From: Halopseudomonas xiamenensis
GTDB taxonomy: Bacteria; Pseudomonadota; Gammaproteobacteria; Pseudomonadales; Pseudomonadaceae
Assembly: GCF_014219065.1 (NCBI RefSeq)
Contig: NZ_JACLGO010000013.1
Coordinates: forward strand, 43,293 to 107,292
Direction of reading: 5' to 3'
Length of the DNA stretch: 64,000 bases
Shown here: positions 1 to 8,417 of the stretch, piece by piece
Layout: every line of letters begins with the position of its first letter
Position numbering within the stretch: position 1 is the stretch's first letter
Translations under genes and position numbers: made by a program
The notes under the pieces: generated by a model
Told to the model about the DNA's origin: nothing
The model's input: only the letters and a program-made list of their open reading frames with translations
Databases searched by the model: none

Positions 1-438
1 CTTTAAGCGCAGATCGTCAATGAGCGTACAGGCCAACTCGCGGATCTGTGATTCCAGCCGGTCCACCACCGGTAAGCCTACTACGCTATTGGCAAGGGCC
101 CGGTATTTACGTTGTTCTGGCGGATCCATTGAGGTTGGAATGAAATCGTAAGCTTCACCCACTTCCCGTGGGATAAACGGACATTTGCTGGAAAAATACT
201 GGTGGTTCTCATAAGCCTCGCGGATGATTTTTGCGCGCGTTGCTATCCAGTGACCGCCGTTGCGCTGAGTCCAGACAATATCCGGGACGTTCGGTCCCTG
301 TAGTGCCGCCCATGCCTGCTGTACGCCTTGCGACAAATTCGGTGGGTTATACATGTCAAAATCGAAGACGAGATGCTCAGGCACGTGAGGCGGCAGCGGA
401 GCAAGACCATTGTTGGTAAGCATGGTTTCAGTACTCAT
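1..438 (-). CDS. camC: Cytochrome P450cam (camphor 5-monooxygenase), N-terminal part; runs off the left edge
   Basis: The first 146 residues of a P450 of the CYP101A type, which hydroxylates camphor at the 5-exo position using putidaredoxin. The N-terminal text ([46 protein letters not shown]) is almost the same as P. putida P450cam as I remember it, including the region of Tyr96 that hydrogen-bonds camphor. The haem-binding Cys loop is off the window. Start ATG at 438 has AGGAG at a good distance. It lies 23 bp after camD on the same strand, as in the known camDCAB operon, so camA and camB are expected to the left. Identity is from memory of the family, not from a search. Confidence 0.95.
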   Translation of the reverse strand, partial: MSTETMLTNNGLAPLPPHVPEHLVFDFDMYNPPNLSQGVQQAWAALQGPNVPDIVWTQRNGGHWIATRAKIIREAYENHQYFSSKCPFIPREVGEAYDFIPTSMDPPEQRKYRALANSVVGLPVVDRLESQIRELACTLIDDLRLK

Positions 439-461
439 TGTTATTCTCCTGACTCAATATT

Positions 462-1547
462 TCATAGAGTGGGGTCGATCACGGGTTTGATCAGGTTGCC
501 AGTCTTGACTTGCTCAAGCGCTTTATTCGCATCCCTGATGGCAAAGCGTTGAGTAATCAGGTCTGCAAGTGGATATTTTTCCTGCATCTGGGCGGCAAAG
601 TGCATCGCCTGGTAATAATGTTTTGGTTTGGGAAAGGTCGCGCCTGATACATGAATATTCTTTATGGTCAGATCACGTGGCGAAATCGGTTGGGTTCCAA
701 TAGCGCCCCAGAGGCCGAGCAGTATGTAGCGCCCATGGTTGCCAGTCAGGTCTACTCCTTCAGGGAAGGCGGGTAGCGCGCCGGCTGCTTCGACAACAAC
801 ACTGGCTCCACGTTTGCCGAAGCGGTCGCTGACGATGCGCTGGCGCTCCTCTGTAGTAGTGTCCTGGAGCGAGATGGTCTCGGTTGCCCCCAGACTGCGG
901 GCCATTTCCAGGCGGGTCTGGGAGTAATCAATGGCAATAACGTCCTTTGCTCCCGAGGCAGCAGCGACCAGCACAGCTGCCAAACCTACCGGGCCAGCGC
1001 CTTGCACCACGACAGTGTCGCCCAGCCCAACAGGGCCGCAACGGTCGTAGCCACGTAATACAGTAGGGAGGGCACAACCCAGGGCGGCCAGCGCCTCAGG
1101 TTGGGCATGATCTGGCAGACGATAGAACGCCATGCCGTTTGGCAGGCAGGCAAAATCGGCGTAACTACCCCAGTTGGGCTTCTCGGCATGTTCAAAAAAA
1201 GTTGAATTGTCGCAGGGTGTCTCGTCCAACACGGTGCAACTGTGGCAGCGGTGACATAGCGCGATGGGCGCCCAATACACCAGGTCGCCCGGTTTTACCG
1301 GAACGCCGGCATAGTCGGTGTTGACACCCTCGCCCAGCTTCTCGATCCGACCAACACCCTCATGACCAAGGATGATGGGAAAGGGCATTGCGCCTGCTTC
1401 ACCGGAAACAATGTGCACATCGCTACCGCAGACACCGCCAAGCACGACACGGACCAATGCGCCGCCGGGTTGTGGGTCGAAAATAGGCACTTCCCAGGTT
1501 TCAACCCGATTTTGTTCCACCATTACTGCCGCTCTAGCGTATTGCAT
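462..1547 (-). CDS. camD: 5-exo-hydroxycamphor dehydrogenase
   Basis: A 361-residue zinc-containing medium-chain alcohol dehydrogenase, expected to oxidise 5-exo-hydroxycamphor to 2,5-diketocamphane with NAD. Visible motifs are the catalytic-zinc GHEGVG signature near residue 63, a structural-zinc cluster CHRCHSC...C near residues 98-112, and a Rossmann loop GAGPVGLAA near residue 185. The sequence agrees closely with P. putida CamD (FdeH) as remembered. Start ATG at 1547 has AGAGG about 8 bp upstream. It is the first gene of the camDC operon and is read from a promoter at 1646-1674 that overlaps or abuts two operator-like sites. Confidence 0.93.
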   Translation of the reverse strand: MQYARAAVMVEQNRVETWEVPIFDPQPGGALVRVVLGGVCGSDVHIVSGEAGAMPFPIILGHEGVGRIEKLGEGVNTDYAGVPVKPGDLVYWAPIALCHRCHSCTVLDETPCDNSTFFEHAEKPNWGSYADFACLPNGMAFYRLPDHAQPEALAALGCALPTVLRGYDRCGPVGLGDTVVVQGAGPVGLAAVLVAAASGAKDVIAIDYSQTRLEMARSLGATETISLQDTTTEERQRIVSDRFGKRGASVVVEAAGALPAFPEGVDLTGNHGRYILLGLWGAIGTQPISPRDLTIKNIHVSGATFPKPKHYYQAMHFAAQMQEKYPLADLITQRFAIRDANKALEQVKTGNLIKPVIDPTL

Positions 1548-1626
1548 GCTTGCACCTCTTTTTTATTATGTTTACTGGTTCCGTCAGGGAGCCTGACCTG
1601 TGTTGCCCAGGATGCTGGGTTGGGTC

Positions 1627-1643
1627 CTATATCGGTGATATAG
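1627..1643. promoter_or_regulatory. CamR operator (camO-like palindrome)
   Basis: CTATATC-GGT-GATATAG is a perfect 7-bp inverted repeat with a 3-bp centre. The half sites equal those I recall for P. putida camO (CTATATC-N3-GATATAG). It lies between divergent camD and camR and would cover the camD transcription start. Confidence 0.8.
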
Positions 1644-1645
1644 TG

Positions 1646-1674
1646 AGCATATCCATGGCTCGGAATTTAGTCAA
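1646..1674 (-). promoter_or_regulatory. Predicted sigma-70 promoter of camDC
   Basis: On the minus strand TTGACT (1674-1669) and TATGCT (1651-1646) are 17 bp apart. The CamR-type operator begins 3 bp downstream of the -10. The -35 is also the right half of a one-mismatch regulon site, TCATC-N6-GTTGA (1686-1671). Confidence 0.6.
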
Positions 1675-1747
1675 CACGCGCGATGAAAAATACAGTGTTG
1701 GCTATGAACATTGGCAAACAGCAGGGGGAGGGCTCCCATTGGCCGCA

Positions 1748-2347
1748 GTGAACTCACCAAAGAAAAAGATGCGGATGGAAATCAGTCAGGTAGATGTCAA
1801 GCGCGATCTGTTGCGTGCGGCAAGGCAGTTACTCAGCAGCGAAGGGCGAGAAGGTGCAACCATGCGGGCAATTTGTGCGGCCGCGGGTGTGACGCCACCT
1901 ACCTTGTATCATTACTATGGCGATTTGGAAGGTTTGCATAAGTCGGCAATTGATGAAACCTATCTGGAGGTTGCGAAGGCTTATCATGGTGGTGCGGAGG
2001 AAAAAGGTCCGTTGAAGGGCATTCGTGATGGATGGGCGACATTTCTTGAATTTGCCCACTCTGAACCGAACATGTGCCGCATTGTTATTCAGCAGATAAT
2101 GGCAGGGAATCCGCCGAGCATGGTAAGCGAGACATTGCGGGGGCTAGTGGAGGACCTGAAGGAAGTCCATGGCCGGGGGCTATTGAAGTTCTCCTCCGAG
2201 GACACCGCGCAACTGTTATGGATGTCGGCTTTAGGTGCATTGACCTACGCAGTCAGCAAAGATGGCCTGGTATTGGAGGGCTCTGAAGAGCCTGTGTTGC
2301 AAAAGGCGTTGCTTGAAATAACCCTGGGTGCGTTGTTTGAGTCTTGA
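1748..2347 (+). CDS. camR: TetR-family repressor, CamR-type
   Basis: About 199 residues with an N-terminal TetR helix-turn-helix (EGREGATMRAICAAAGV then PTLYHYYGDLEGL) and an all-helical ligand domain. Its position, divergent from camD across a camO-like site, is that of CamR, which releases the operator when camphor binds. It is clearly paralogous to the TetR protein at 30366-31040; both share the CRIVIQQI segment. The start is uncertain: GTG 1748 has GGGGGAGGG about 16 bp upstream, ATG 1769 has only a weak site, and ATG 1655 would sit 11 bp from the operator. I prefer 1748. Function is inferred from synteny and operator. Confidence 0.8.
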   Translation: MNSPKKKMRMEISQVDVKRDLLRAARQLLSSEGREGATMRAICAAAGVTPPTLYHYYGDLEGLHKSAIDETYLEVAKAYHGGAEEKGPLKGIRDGWATFLEFAHSEPNMCRIVIQQIMAGNPPSMVSETLRGLVEDLKEVHGRGLLKFSSEDTAQLLWMSALGALTYAVSKDGLVLEGSEEPVLQKALLEITLGALFES

Positions 2348-2352
2348 CGAAA

Positions 2353-2376
2353 AGGCGGGCACGGGTGGGCCCGCCT
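2353..2376. terminator. Bidirectional terminator between convergent genes
   Basis: AGGCGGGC (2353-2360) pairs with GCCCGCCT (2369-2376). On the minus strand it is followed by TTTT. Confidence 0.7.
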
Positions 2377-2383
2377 GTGGTTG

Positions 2384-3373
2384 CTACTCGGCTGACTCCA
2401 GACTGTCCACTATTGGAGAAAACTCGGCCGGAACCCACGCATAGGCGTCACTCTTGACCCGAACATGGCCCAGGCCGGGGAATGGGAGGTGCGCACCGGC
2501 AATCCAGAATTTCTGCGCAGAGCTCCTGGAAAGCAATTGCAGTCTCGAAGCTCTGGCTTGATCGGTATCGACGTCAGCTTCTATTACAACGTCAGGGTGA
2601 GCAAACTGCACTGCATGGTTATGCACTATATCCCCCCATACCATCAGGCGCTCGGTGCCTGAGCTGAACAGGTAGGCGGTATGACCGGGCGTATGCCCGT
2701 AGGCAGGAACACTTTTCACCCCGGGGAGCAGCGTATCATCCGGTTGATAACGTTGAAGCTTTTCTTCGGTATAGGGCGCCATGGCTGTGCGGGTCATATC
2801 GAAGAAAGCCTGGTCGGTTTCTGCGATATCCCCCATGGCTGTATCCAGCCAGAACTCTGCCTCTGCCTGGGGAACGTAAATGATCGCATTGGGAAAGGCT
2901 GGGGTGCCATCAGCATTGGCCACACCGCAGGAATGGTCGGGATGCAGGTGAGTCAGCAGGACAGTATCGATCTGCTCCGGCTTGTAACCTGACGCTCGGA
3001 GGTTGTTTGCCAGGGAGCCCATAGTAGGTCCGAAGCATTCTGCAGCGCCTGCATCTACCAATATCAAATGGCTGCCGGTGTTGATGAGATAGCCATTTAC
3101 CGCTGTTTGTATTCCCTCTTCAGTATTGATGAACATTTCATTCAGCAGGTTTTGCAAATTGTCTTTACTTATTCCCTTCAGCCACGCCGGGTCAAAATGA
3201 ACGTAGCCATCATACAGGGCGGTAACTTCCAGCTCGCCGATGTTCATTCGATAATAGCCGGGTACCTGATGTGGTTGCTTTGCTATGGGCTCGGCCAGAG
3301 ATGTCGATGCTGCAACAACTGCCGCTAAGCCTGCTGCCAGCAAGGATCTACGGAAAAGAAATCTTGAAGACAT
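2384..3373 (-). CDS. Secreted metallo-beta-lactamase-fold hydrolase, methyl-parathion-hydrolase family
   Basis: 329 residues starting at ATG 3373 (GGAG upstream). The N-terminus (RRSLLAAGLAAVVAAS...LAEP) looks like an export signal, so a periplasmic location is likely. The metal motif THLHPDHSCG (HxHxDH), the later GHTPGHT, GDIVHNH and GAHLPFPGLGH follow the methyl parathion hydrolase pattern, whose relatives are lactonases. In this setting a lactone from a Baeyer-Villiger step is an attractive substrate, but that is inference. It converges with camR and stands alone on the minus strand, 101 bp downstream of the dehydrogenase at 3475. A CCTGACA-N5-TGTCAGG palindrome lies at 3391-3409 in its leader. 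Confidence 0.8.
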   Translation of the reverse strand: MSSRFLFRRSLLAAGLAAVVAASTSLAEPIAKQPHQVPGYYRMNIGELEVTALYDGYVHFDPAWLKGISKDNLQNLLNEMFINTEEGIQTAVNGYLINTGSHLILVDAGAAECFGPTMGSLANNLRASGYKPEQIDTVLLTHLHPDHSCGVANADGTPAFPNAIIYVPQAEAEFWLDTAMGDIAETDQAFFDMTRTAMAPYTEEKLQRYQPDDTLLPGVKSVPAYGHTPGHTAYLFSSGTERLMVWGDIVHNHAVQFAHPDVVIEADVDTDQARASRLQLLSRSSAQKFWIAGAHLPFPGLGHVRVKSDAYAWVPAEFSPIVDSLESAE

Positions 3374-3390
3374 GATGGTTATTCTCCGTG

Positions 3391-3409
3391 CCTGACAATG
3401 GATGTCAGG
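3391..3409. repeat. 19-bp palindrome in the leader of the metallohydrolase
   Basis: CCTGACA (3391-3397) and TGTCAGG (3403-3409) are perfect inverted arms with 5 bp between. It could be a regulator site or an mRNA hairpin just 18 bp before the start codon. Role unknown. Confidence 0.4.
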
Positions 3410-3474
3410 ACGTGAAAAATCAGTACATTGATGATATGGAGCGCTCCAATGCACGTCGGGTTGAGCCTGGTTCG

Positions 3475-4221
3475 CTATTGGGCCAGCATGCCGGCGTCTA
3501 CCAGATACTCGCTGCCGGTGATGTACGATGCCTCGTCAGACGCCAGGAACAACACTAGATTGGAAACCTCTTTTGGGTCAGCAATACGGCCCAAGGGAAT
3601 CAAGCTGAGGGCATCACCTCCACTTTCATTGGTTGCTTCCACCATCATCGGAGTCTGAATAAAGCCTGGGTGAACCGAGTTGACGCGGATATTCCTGTTG
3701 CCGTATTCGACCGCCGTGGCCTTGGTCATGCCGCGCACGGCAAATTTGCTGGCCACATAGGCCAGGTTCGGGAAACCATAGTTGGCGGCCATGCCGGCAA
3801 TCGAGGAGATGTTCACGATGGAACCGATGCCGGCTTTGAGCATGGATGGCAGAACAGCCTGCATACCGAGAAAAACGGAATGCTGGTTGACGTTGCAAAC
3901 CTTCAGGTAATCTGCCTCGCTGAGCGCCAGGGTGTTGGCGACCGGACCGAGTATGCCGGCATTGTTGACCAGCACATTGATGTACCCATGCACGGACTCG
4001 GCCTTGGCGACCACCTCGGTCCAGGATCTGGCGCAGGTAACGTCGTGCTTCAGGAACAGCGCGTTGCCGCCCAGTTCATCGGCCAGCGCCTGCCCGACCT
4101 GTTCCGATACATCGGTCAATACCACCTTGGCGCCTTCGGCAATGAAACACCTGGCATGGGATTCGCCCATGCCCCTGGCGGCCCCGGTAATCAGCGCCAC
4201 TTTGCCTGTCAGTCTACCCAT
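3475..4221 (-). CDS. Short-chain dehydrogenase/reductase (cyclic alcohol dehydrogenase-like)
   Basis: 248 residues, a classical SDR with TGAARGMG at residues 13-20, NNAG near 88, the catalytic Ser in NISSIAG and YVASK (Tyr-x3-Lys). The sequence style resembles cyclopentanol and 3-alpha/20-beta-hydroxysteroid dehydrogenases, so an alicyclic alcohol or ketone is a likely substrate; borneol or a hydroxy-intermediate of the camphor pathway are options. Start ATG 4221 has AGAGGATG upstream. It follows the SnoaL-like gene by 34 bp on the same strand and is probably co-transcribed from the operator-bearing promoter at 4770. Confidence 0.85.
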   Translation of the reverse strand: MGRLTGKVALITGAARGMGESHARCFIAEGAKVVLTDVSEQVGQALADELGGNALFLKHDVTCARSWTEVVAKAESVHGYINVLVNNAGILGPVANTLALSEADYLKVCNVNQHSVFLGMQAVLPSMLKAGIGSIVNISSIAGMAANYGFPNLAYVASKFAVRGMTKATAVEYGNRNIRVNSVHPGFIQTPMMVEATNESGGDALSLIPLGRIADPKEVSNLVLFLASDEASYITGSEYLVDAGMLAQ

Positions 4222-4255
4222 GATGTCATCCTCTTGTTATATTGGTCGTTGTGAA

Positions 4256-4672
4256 CTACTCGGCGATAAAGGTTTCGTACAGATGCAATGTGTCACTGTA
4301 TTCCTTGATGCCGGTGATGCGCTTGCCGTCCACTTCGAACAGGAAGTGGTAGGTGTTTCTGAACACTCTTCCATTGTTCAATTCCGAGCACGACTCGGCT
4401 TCCACCGCGACCCGCTTGCCTTCGGCGGTCATCCCGCCGGGGGTGATCGGCAGAGCGCCCTGCTTGTACGCATTGACGACGCCGCTTAGCAGTTCGCCCA
4501 TCTGTTGCTTGTCATAGCTGCCCGAGATACCGGGCACATTACCGGATACCCACCAGATACAGTCATCGTCCAGGCATTCGAGAATACCGGCCACATTGCC
4601 GGTCGAGAAAACACACAGAAAGTGGCGCACCACCTCTTTGTTGCGTTCAAGCAAATCGTTGGTTGTGTTCAC
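4256..4672 (-). CDS. SnoaL-like (NTF2-fold) protein
   Basis: 138 residues from GTG 4672, chosen because AGGAG stands 9 bp upstream and because a longer reading would run through the operator at 4770. The pattern (NTTNDLLERNKEVVRHFL, CIWWVSG, then FEVDGKRITGIKEYSD) is that of SnoaL / ketosteroid-isomerase-like proteins, which form small cone-shaped barrels and act as isomerases, cyclases, dehydratases or hydrolases. The exact reaction cannot be read from sequence. First gene of a two-gene operon with the SDR at 3475-4221, divergent from a second NTF2-fold gene at 4831. Confidence 0.75.
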   Translation of the reverse strand: MNTTNDLLERNKEVVRHFLCVFSTGNVAGILECLDDDCIWWVSGNVPGISGSYDKQQMGELLSGVVNAYKQGALPITPGGMTAEGKRVAVEAESCSELNNGRVFRNTYHFLFEVDGKRITGIKEYSDTLHLYETFIAE

Positions 4673-4769
4673 TGCACTACTCCTGCGCCTGGGATTGCCT
4701 GAACAGAGCAGGCTGATCCTGATTTTTGTTGTGTGGTCGACTATCAATAGCATTCCTGCTTTATCGTGG

Positions 4770-4785
4770 TCAACATTTGTGTTGA
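4770..4785. promoter_or_regulatory. Regulon operator TCAAC-N6-GTTGA
   Basis: TCAACATTTGTGTTGA lies between divergent genes starting at 4672 (-) and 4831 (+). Its right half overlaps a possible -35 TTGATA (4782-4787) with TACACA 17 bp on. Confidence 0.75.
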
Positions 4786-4830
4786 TATGGGTTGTTGTGG
4801 ACGTTACACAAGAACAGGAGAGAAATAAAA

Positions 4831-5352
4831 ATGAACAAGGCACTGCAGGTATTGCTGGACAAGCAGGCGATCCATGAAGTACTGGTTCGTTACTGCCGTG
4901 GTGCGGATCGCTGCGATGAGGAGTTGATTCGTTCCGTCTACCATGATGACGCCTATGATGATCACGGTTACTGGCGGGGAAGCGGAAGCGACTTTGCCCG
5001 CTTCGTGTCTGCCCGCCTGACCGCCGCCAATCTGACGACCACGCACTCGATCAGCAACGTCCTGATCGAGGTTGACGGGGATCGCGCCCTGTCCGAATCG
5101 CAGGTCGTGGCGACACTGTTGCGCAAGGGTAGCCCACGGCTGGCGGACGTGATGGGCGCACGTTATCTGGACCGCTTTTCCCGGCGCAATGGCGAGTGGA
5201 AAATCGATGAGCGCACGGTGGTGCTGGATTGGCACAAGGTTGAAACCTGGGCCGAAGCGGACGCGCCGATCCCCCTGGATGGCTTCACGCGGGGCGCCCG
5301 CTTTCCGGCTGATCCGGTGCATCGATTCATGACGACAGGGAAGCCTCGCTGA
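4831..5352 (+). CDS. SnoaL-like domain protein (NTF2 fold)
   Basis: 173 residues from ATG 4831, preceded by AGGAGAG. The early IHEVLVRYCRGADRCDEELI and the HDDAYDDHGYW segment are typical of the SnoaL_4 type seen in many ring-degrading and polyketide clusters. A family Asp/His pair (Y-H-D-D) is visible. Function unknown; isomerase, dehydratase or hydrolase roles are possible. It is a single-gene unit: the promoter with operator is at 4770 and a hairpin at 5342-5360 overlaps its stop codon. Confidence 0.75.
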   Translation: MNKALQVLLDKQAIHEVLVRYCRGADRCDEELIRSVYHDDAYDDHGYWRGSGSDFARFVSARLTAANLTTTHSISNVLIEVDGDRALSESQVVATLLRKGSPRLADVMGARYLDRFSRRNGEWKIDERTVVLDWHKVETWAEADAPIPLDGFTRGARFPADPVHRFMTTGKPR

Positions 5353-5360
5353 GCGAGGCT
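5342..5360. terminator. Hairpin at the stop of the SnoaL-like gene
   Basis: AGCCTCGC and GCGAGGCT are perfect 8-bp arms, and the loop TGA is the tail of the stop region. It separates convergent genes. There is no strong T run, so termination strength is uncertain. Confidence 0.55.
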
Positions 5361-5372
5361 AATGGTGTTCCG

Positions 5373-6368
5373 TCAGTGGAGGTCGCCGGTTGGCGTGATC
5401 ACCAGTTTGCCGATCAGGCTGCGCGATAGTATGGCCTTGAGCGCTTCCGGCGTCTGCTCCAGCGGATAGGTCTTCGAGATCAGCGGTTCCAGCTTGCCCG
5501 TCCTGTACATGTCCGACAGTTGGGTGAAGCTGGCCTGATGCTGAGCCGGGTCGCGTTGCACGGCGGGCCACCAGAAGATACCAACCACCTGGAAATTCTT
5601 CAACAACAACAGGTTGGCCGGAATCTGCGGAATCTGGCCGCTGGCAAAGCCGACGATCAGCAACCGGCCGTCATGGTTCATGCAGCGCGACATGCTGTTG
5701 AAGGCTTCGCCGCCAACGGTGTCCATGCACAGATCGGCGCCCCGGCCATCGGTCAGTTCCAGCACCCGTTGCTTCAGATCTTCACGGCTGTAATCGATCA
5801 AGTGATGCGCGCCATGTGCCTTGGCAGCCCCCAGCTTATCGGCGGAACTGGCGACGGCGATTACCCTGGCGCCGAGAGCCCTGGCAATTTCGATGCTGGC
5901 CAAGCCCACTCCGCCTGCGGCGCCCAGCACCACCAGCGTTTCACCCTGTTGTATCCGGCCGCGCCGGACCAGCGCGTAGTAACTGGTGCCGTACGACGAA
6001 TAGAACCCGGATGCCGTGACATAGTCCATGCCCTCGGGCACCGGAACCGCCAGTTCGGCACGGGCCACGGCTTCTTCGGCAAAGCCGCCATGGCCGTCCC
6101 TTGTCAGTGCCATAATCCGGTCGCCTACACGGTGGCGGGTGATATTGGTGCCGGCTTCAATGACTTCGCCAGCGACTTCAAACCCTGGAGTGAAAGGTAG
6201 TGGTGGTTTGACTTGATACTGACCCTGGATGAGTAGGTTGTCAGGAAAGTTGACCGCGGCAGCATGGACTCTGACTCGGATATCGTCAGGCCCTATGGGC
6301 GGACTGTCCACATAGCCTGAGATCAGTGTCTCGGCCGGGCCGTATTCTTCGCAAATGATGGCTCGCAT
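5373..6368 (-). CDS. NADPH:quinone oxidoreductase-like medium-chain dehydrogenase
   Basis: 331 residues from ATG 6368 (AGAGGG upstream). It has no zinc signature and carries the AAGGVGLASIEIARALGA nucleotide loop near residue 150, as in the quinone-oxidoreductase / enoyl-reductase branch of MDR enzymes. Members reduce quinones or activated double bonds. Here it might reduce an alpha,beta-unsaturated ketone or acyl intermediate, by inference only. It is divergent from the SnoaL-like gene at 6600, with two regulon palindromes in the shared promoter region. Confidence 0.8.
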   Translation of the reverse strand: MRAIICEEYGPAETLISGYVDSPPIGPDDIRVRVHAAAVNFPDNLLIQGQYQVKPPLPFTPGFEVAGEVIEAGTNITRHRVGDRIMALTRDGHGGFAEEAVARAELAVPVPEGMDYVTASGFYSSYGTSYYALVRRGRIQQGETLVVLGAAGGVGLASIEIARALGARVIAVASSADKLGAAKAHGAHHLIDYSREDLKQRVLELTDGRGADLCMDTVGGEAFNSMSRCMNHDGRLLIVGFASGQIPQIPANLLLLKNFQVVGIFWWPAVQRDPAQHQASFTQLSDMYRTGKLEPLISKTYPLEQTPEALKAILSRSLIGKLVITPTGDLH

Positions 6369-6446
6369 GGTAGCCCTCTCGCTAGTGTTATTCGATGAGA
6401 AGTAGAGCATGAGCAGCTGGGATACTGACGTTGGAGTCAGCTCAAG

Positions 6447-6462
6447 TCAACTTTAATGTTGA
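6447..6462. promoter_or_regulatory. Regulon operator TCAAC-N6-GTTGA
   Basis: TCAACTTTAATGTTGA. Read on the minus strand its end gives TTGACT, a plausible -35 for the oxidoreductase at 5373-6368. Confidence 0.75.
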
Positions 6463-6527
6463 TTTCTTGATTCAAAGGTACGCACTCAGCAAAATGCAAT
6501 CATTCATCAAGCGAATAGCATGGGGGA

Positions 6528-6543
6528 TCAACCTTTGTGTTGA
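6528..6543. promoter_or_regulatory. Regulon operator TCAAC-N6-GTTGA
   Basis: TCAACCTTTGTGTTGA. The right half runs into TTGACT (6540-6545), placed to serve the gene at 6600. Confidence 0.75.
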
Positions 6544-6599
6544 CTGGGGTTGATAAAGATTGCAGGATTGCTCCAAGCAAAAAAGAAAGGATATGCGCC

Positions 6600-7112
6600 A
6601 TGTCAGATGTGGAACGCAGACTCAAGTTACTTGAAGACCGGGCTGAGTTACAGGACCTAGCCGTCCGCTATTTTGTCGCGACAGACGATGACGACTACGC
6701 GACGATGGAAATGCTATTTGCACCTGATGCCGTCTTCCGTGCGGGCGGATTCACAGGGGGAACTGATCGTGCAGCGATCATGGCGTTTCTTCGCAACGCC
6801 AGGGCCAATATGGGCGTCACTATCCACACCCCTCATTACAGCCTGATCACGTTTACCGGTGAGAGCAGTGCGACTGGCGTGGTTGGCGCCCACCTTGAAA
6901 TTGCCATGGGTGGTGAGAGTCTGTTTGGAGCTGTGCGTTATCAGGATGAATACGTACGTCTGGATGGAAAATGGTATTTCGCACAAAGGGAAATGCTGAC
7001 AATACATATGGGTCCATGGGAGCAGGTAGTGACATCGCTGACCACCGAGTTGCGTGTGCGCTGGCCCGGTAGCGATCCGCAACCGGCCGACCTGCCGGCT
7101 CGCCAGGGCTGA
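6600..7112 (+). CDS. SnoaL-like domain protein
   Basis: 170 residues from ATG 6600 (GAAAGG about 10 bp upstream). It shows the pattern [33 protein letters not shown] and [11 protein letters not shown] of the SnoaL_4 NTF2-fold group. It is the third of four such proteins in the island. It lies 31 bp before the riboflavin gene at 7144 and is probably co-transcribed with it from the promoter carrying the operator at 6528. Reaction unknown. Confidence 0.75.
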   Translation: MSDVERRLKLLEDRAELQDLAVRYFVATDDDDYATMEMLFAPDAVFRAGGFTGGTDRAAIMAFLRNARANMGVTIHTPHYSLITFTGESSATGVVGAHLEIAMGGESLFGAVRYQDEYVRLDGKWYFAQREMLTIHMGPWEQVVTSLTTELRVRWPGSDPQPADLPARQG

Positions 7113-7143
7113 GCCGTTCAATCGACCATTCAGGGTTGCAGTT

Positions 7144-8247
7144 ATGCAGTTAGACACGATAGAAGACATCATCGAGGACATCCGCCTCGGGAAAATGGTC
7201 ATATTGATTGATGACGAGGATCGCGAGAATGAGGGCGACCTGGTCATGGCTGCCCAGCATGTCAAGGCTGAGCATGTAAACTTCATGGCCCGCTTTGCTC
7301 GAGGGCTGATTTGCATGCCGATGAGCAAGCATCAGGCGGAACGCCTCGGCTTGCGCTTGATGGTGGAACGTAATGACTCGGGATTCGGTACCAAGTTTAC
7401 TACCTCCATTGAAGCATCCACCGGGGTGACTACTGGTATCTCCGCCGCGGACCGAGCGCGTACTGTGCAAGTAGCGGCGAAGCCAGATGCCCGTGCGGAG
7501 GATATTGTTCAACCGGGGCACATCTTTCCATTGATCGCTGAGCCTGGCGGGGTATTGGTACGTGCTGGTCATACTGAAGCATCATGTGATCTTGCCCGGT
7601 TGGCTGGGCTGAATGAGGCCGGTGTCATTTGTGAAGTCATGAATGACGATGGGAGTATGGCTCGTCTACCTGAATTGCTTGAATTTGCCCGTGAGCACGG
7701 ACTTCGTATTGGGACGATTGCTGATTTGATCCACTACCGTGCCGTATATGAGACTACGGTTGAGCGGGTAAGTCAGAGTCAGGTCATGACAGGGCATGGG
7801 GAGTTTCTCCTGCACACCTATCGGGATCGGATCAATGGAGATCTTCACCTGGCGCTCACGCAAGGTACGCTGGATCGTTCGCCAACCCTGGTTCGTGTGC
7901 AGCAAGCAGTTGCTCTGCGTGATCTGTTGGGTATCCAGATCCCCGGCAGTAGTGGTTGGAATATTCAACGTTGTCTCGCCCGCATCGCAGCGGAAGGGAA
8001 GGGGGCACTGGTGCTCCTTGCAGGTCATGAAACATCCAACGACGTGAAACTCAGAGTTGATGTGCTGACAGGCAAGTCTAAGTTGTCCAGAGCTCCTGCA
8101 GATGGGGATCCGCTCATGATAGGGGTAGGCTCTCAGATACTCAGGGATCTTGGTTTGGGGGATATGCGGCTGATGGCCGGGCCGGCAAAATATCACGGTA
8201 TTTCCGGGTTCAACCTGCAGGTTTTTGAGTACGTTGACTGCAACTGA
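7144..8247 (+). CDS. ribBA: 3,4-dihydroxy-2-butanone 4-phosphate synthase with degenerate GTP cyclohydrolase II domain
   Basis: 367 residues. The first 200 are Rib[17 protein letters not shown] with the metal-binding Glu, then [15 protein letters not shown]. It turns ribulose 5-phosphate into a riboflavin precursor. The C-terminal part (from about residue 210) resembles the GTP cyclohydrolase II fold but lacks the zinc Cys pattern (SECLTGD...CDCG), so only the RibB activity is likely; this degenerate form is common in Pseudomonas. Its place inside a cluster with several FMN-using monooxygenases and a flavin reductase suggests a dedicated flavin supply. Start ATG 7144 has only a weak ribosome site. 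An A/T-rich stretch and a terminator follow. Confidence 0.88.
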   Translation: MQLDTIEDIIEDIRLGKMVILIDDEDRENEGDLVMAAQHVKAEHVNFMARFARGLICMPMSKHQAERLGLRLMVERNDSGFGTKFTTSIEASTGVTTGISAADRARTVQVAAKPDARAEDIVQPGHIFPLIAEPGGVLVRAGHTEASCDLARLAGLNEAGVICEVMNDDGSMARLPELLEFAREHGLRIGTIADLIHYRAVYETTVERVSQSQVMTGHGEFLLHTYRDRINGDLHLALTQGTLDRSPTLVRVQQAVALRDLLGIQIPGSSGWNIQRCLARIAAEGKGALVLLAGHETSNDVKLRVDVLTGKSKLSRAPADGDPLMIGVGSQILRDLGLGDMRLMAGPAKYHGISGFNLQVFEYVDCN

Positions 8248-8338
8248 CTACGCATCCAGTTTACGCGCTCAAAAGAGGTACTGGTAATTGTAGTAGCATT
8301 TATTTTTAAAAATATTATTATTTTTCAGTAAGTTATAT

Positions 8339-8366
8339 GCAGCTTCCATGGGTGCTGCTTTTTTTT
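8339..8366 (+). terminator. Intrinsic terminator after ribBA
   Basis: GCAGC (8339-8343), a 10-nt loop and GCTGC (8354-8358) are followed by eight T. Confidence 0.7.
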
Positions 8367-8376
8367 GCCCACCAAA

Positions 8377-8417
8377 TCAACATTTGTGTTGACTTAGTGG
8401 TGAGCCCTGATTAATTT
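8377..8417 (+). promoter_or_regulatory. Operator plus promoter of the monooxygenase copy 1 operon
   Basis: TCAACATTTGTGTTGA (8377-8392) overlaps a -35 TTGACT (8389-8394). A -10 TAATTT (8412-8417) is 17 bp on. A repressor on the palindrome would block polymerase. Confidence 0.7.

Noticed and set aside
3670..4254. Plus-strand 194-codon frame over the SDR
   Set aside because: It mirrors the SDR at 3475-4221, whose catalytic motifs are intact.
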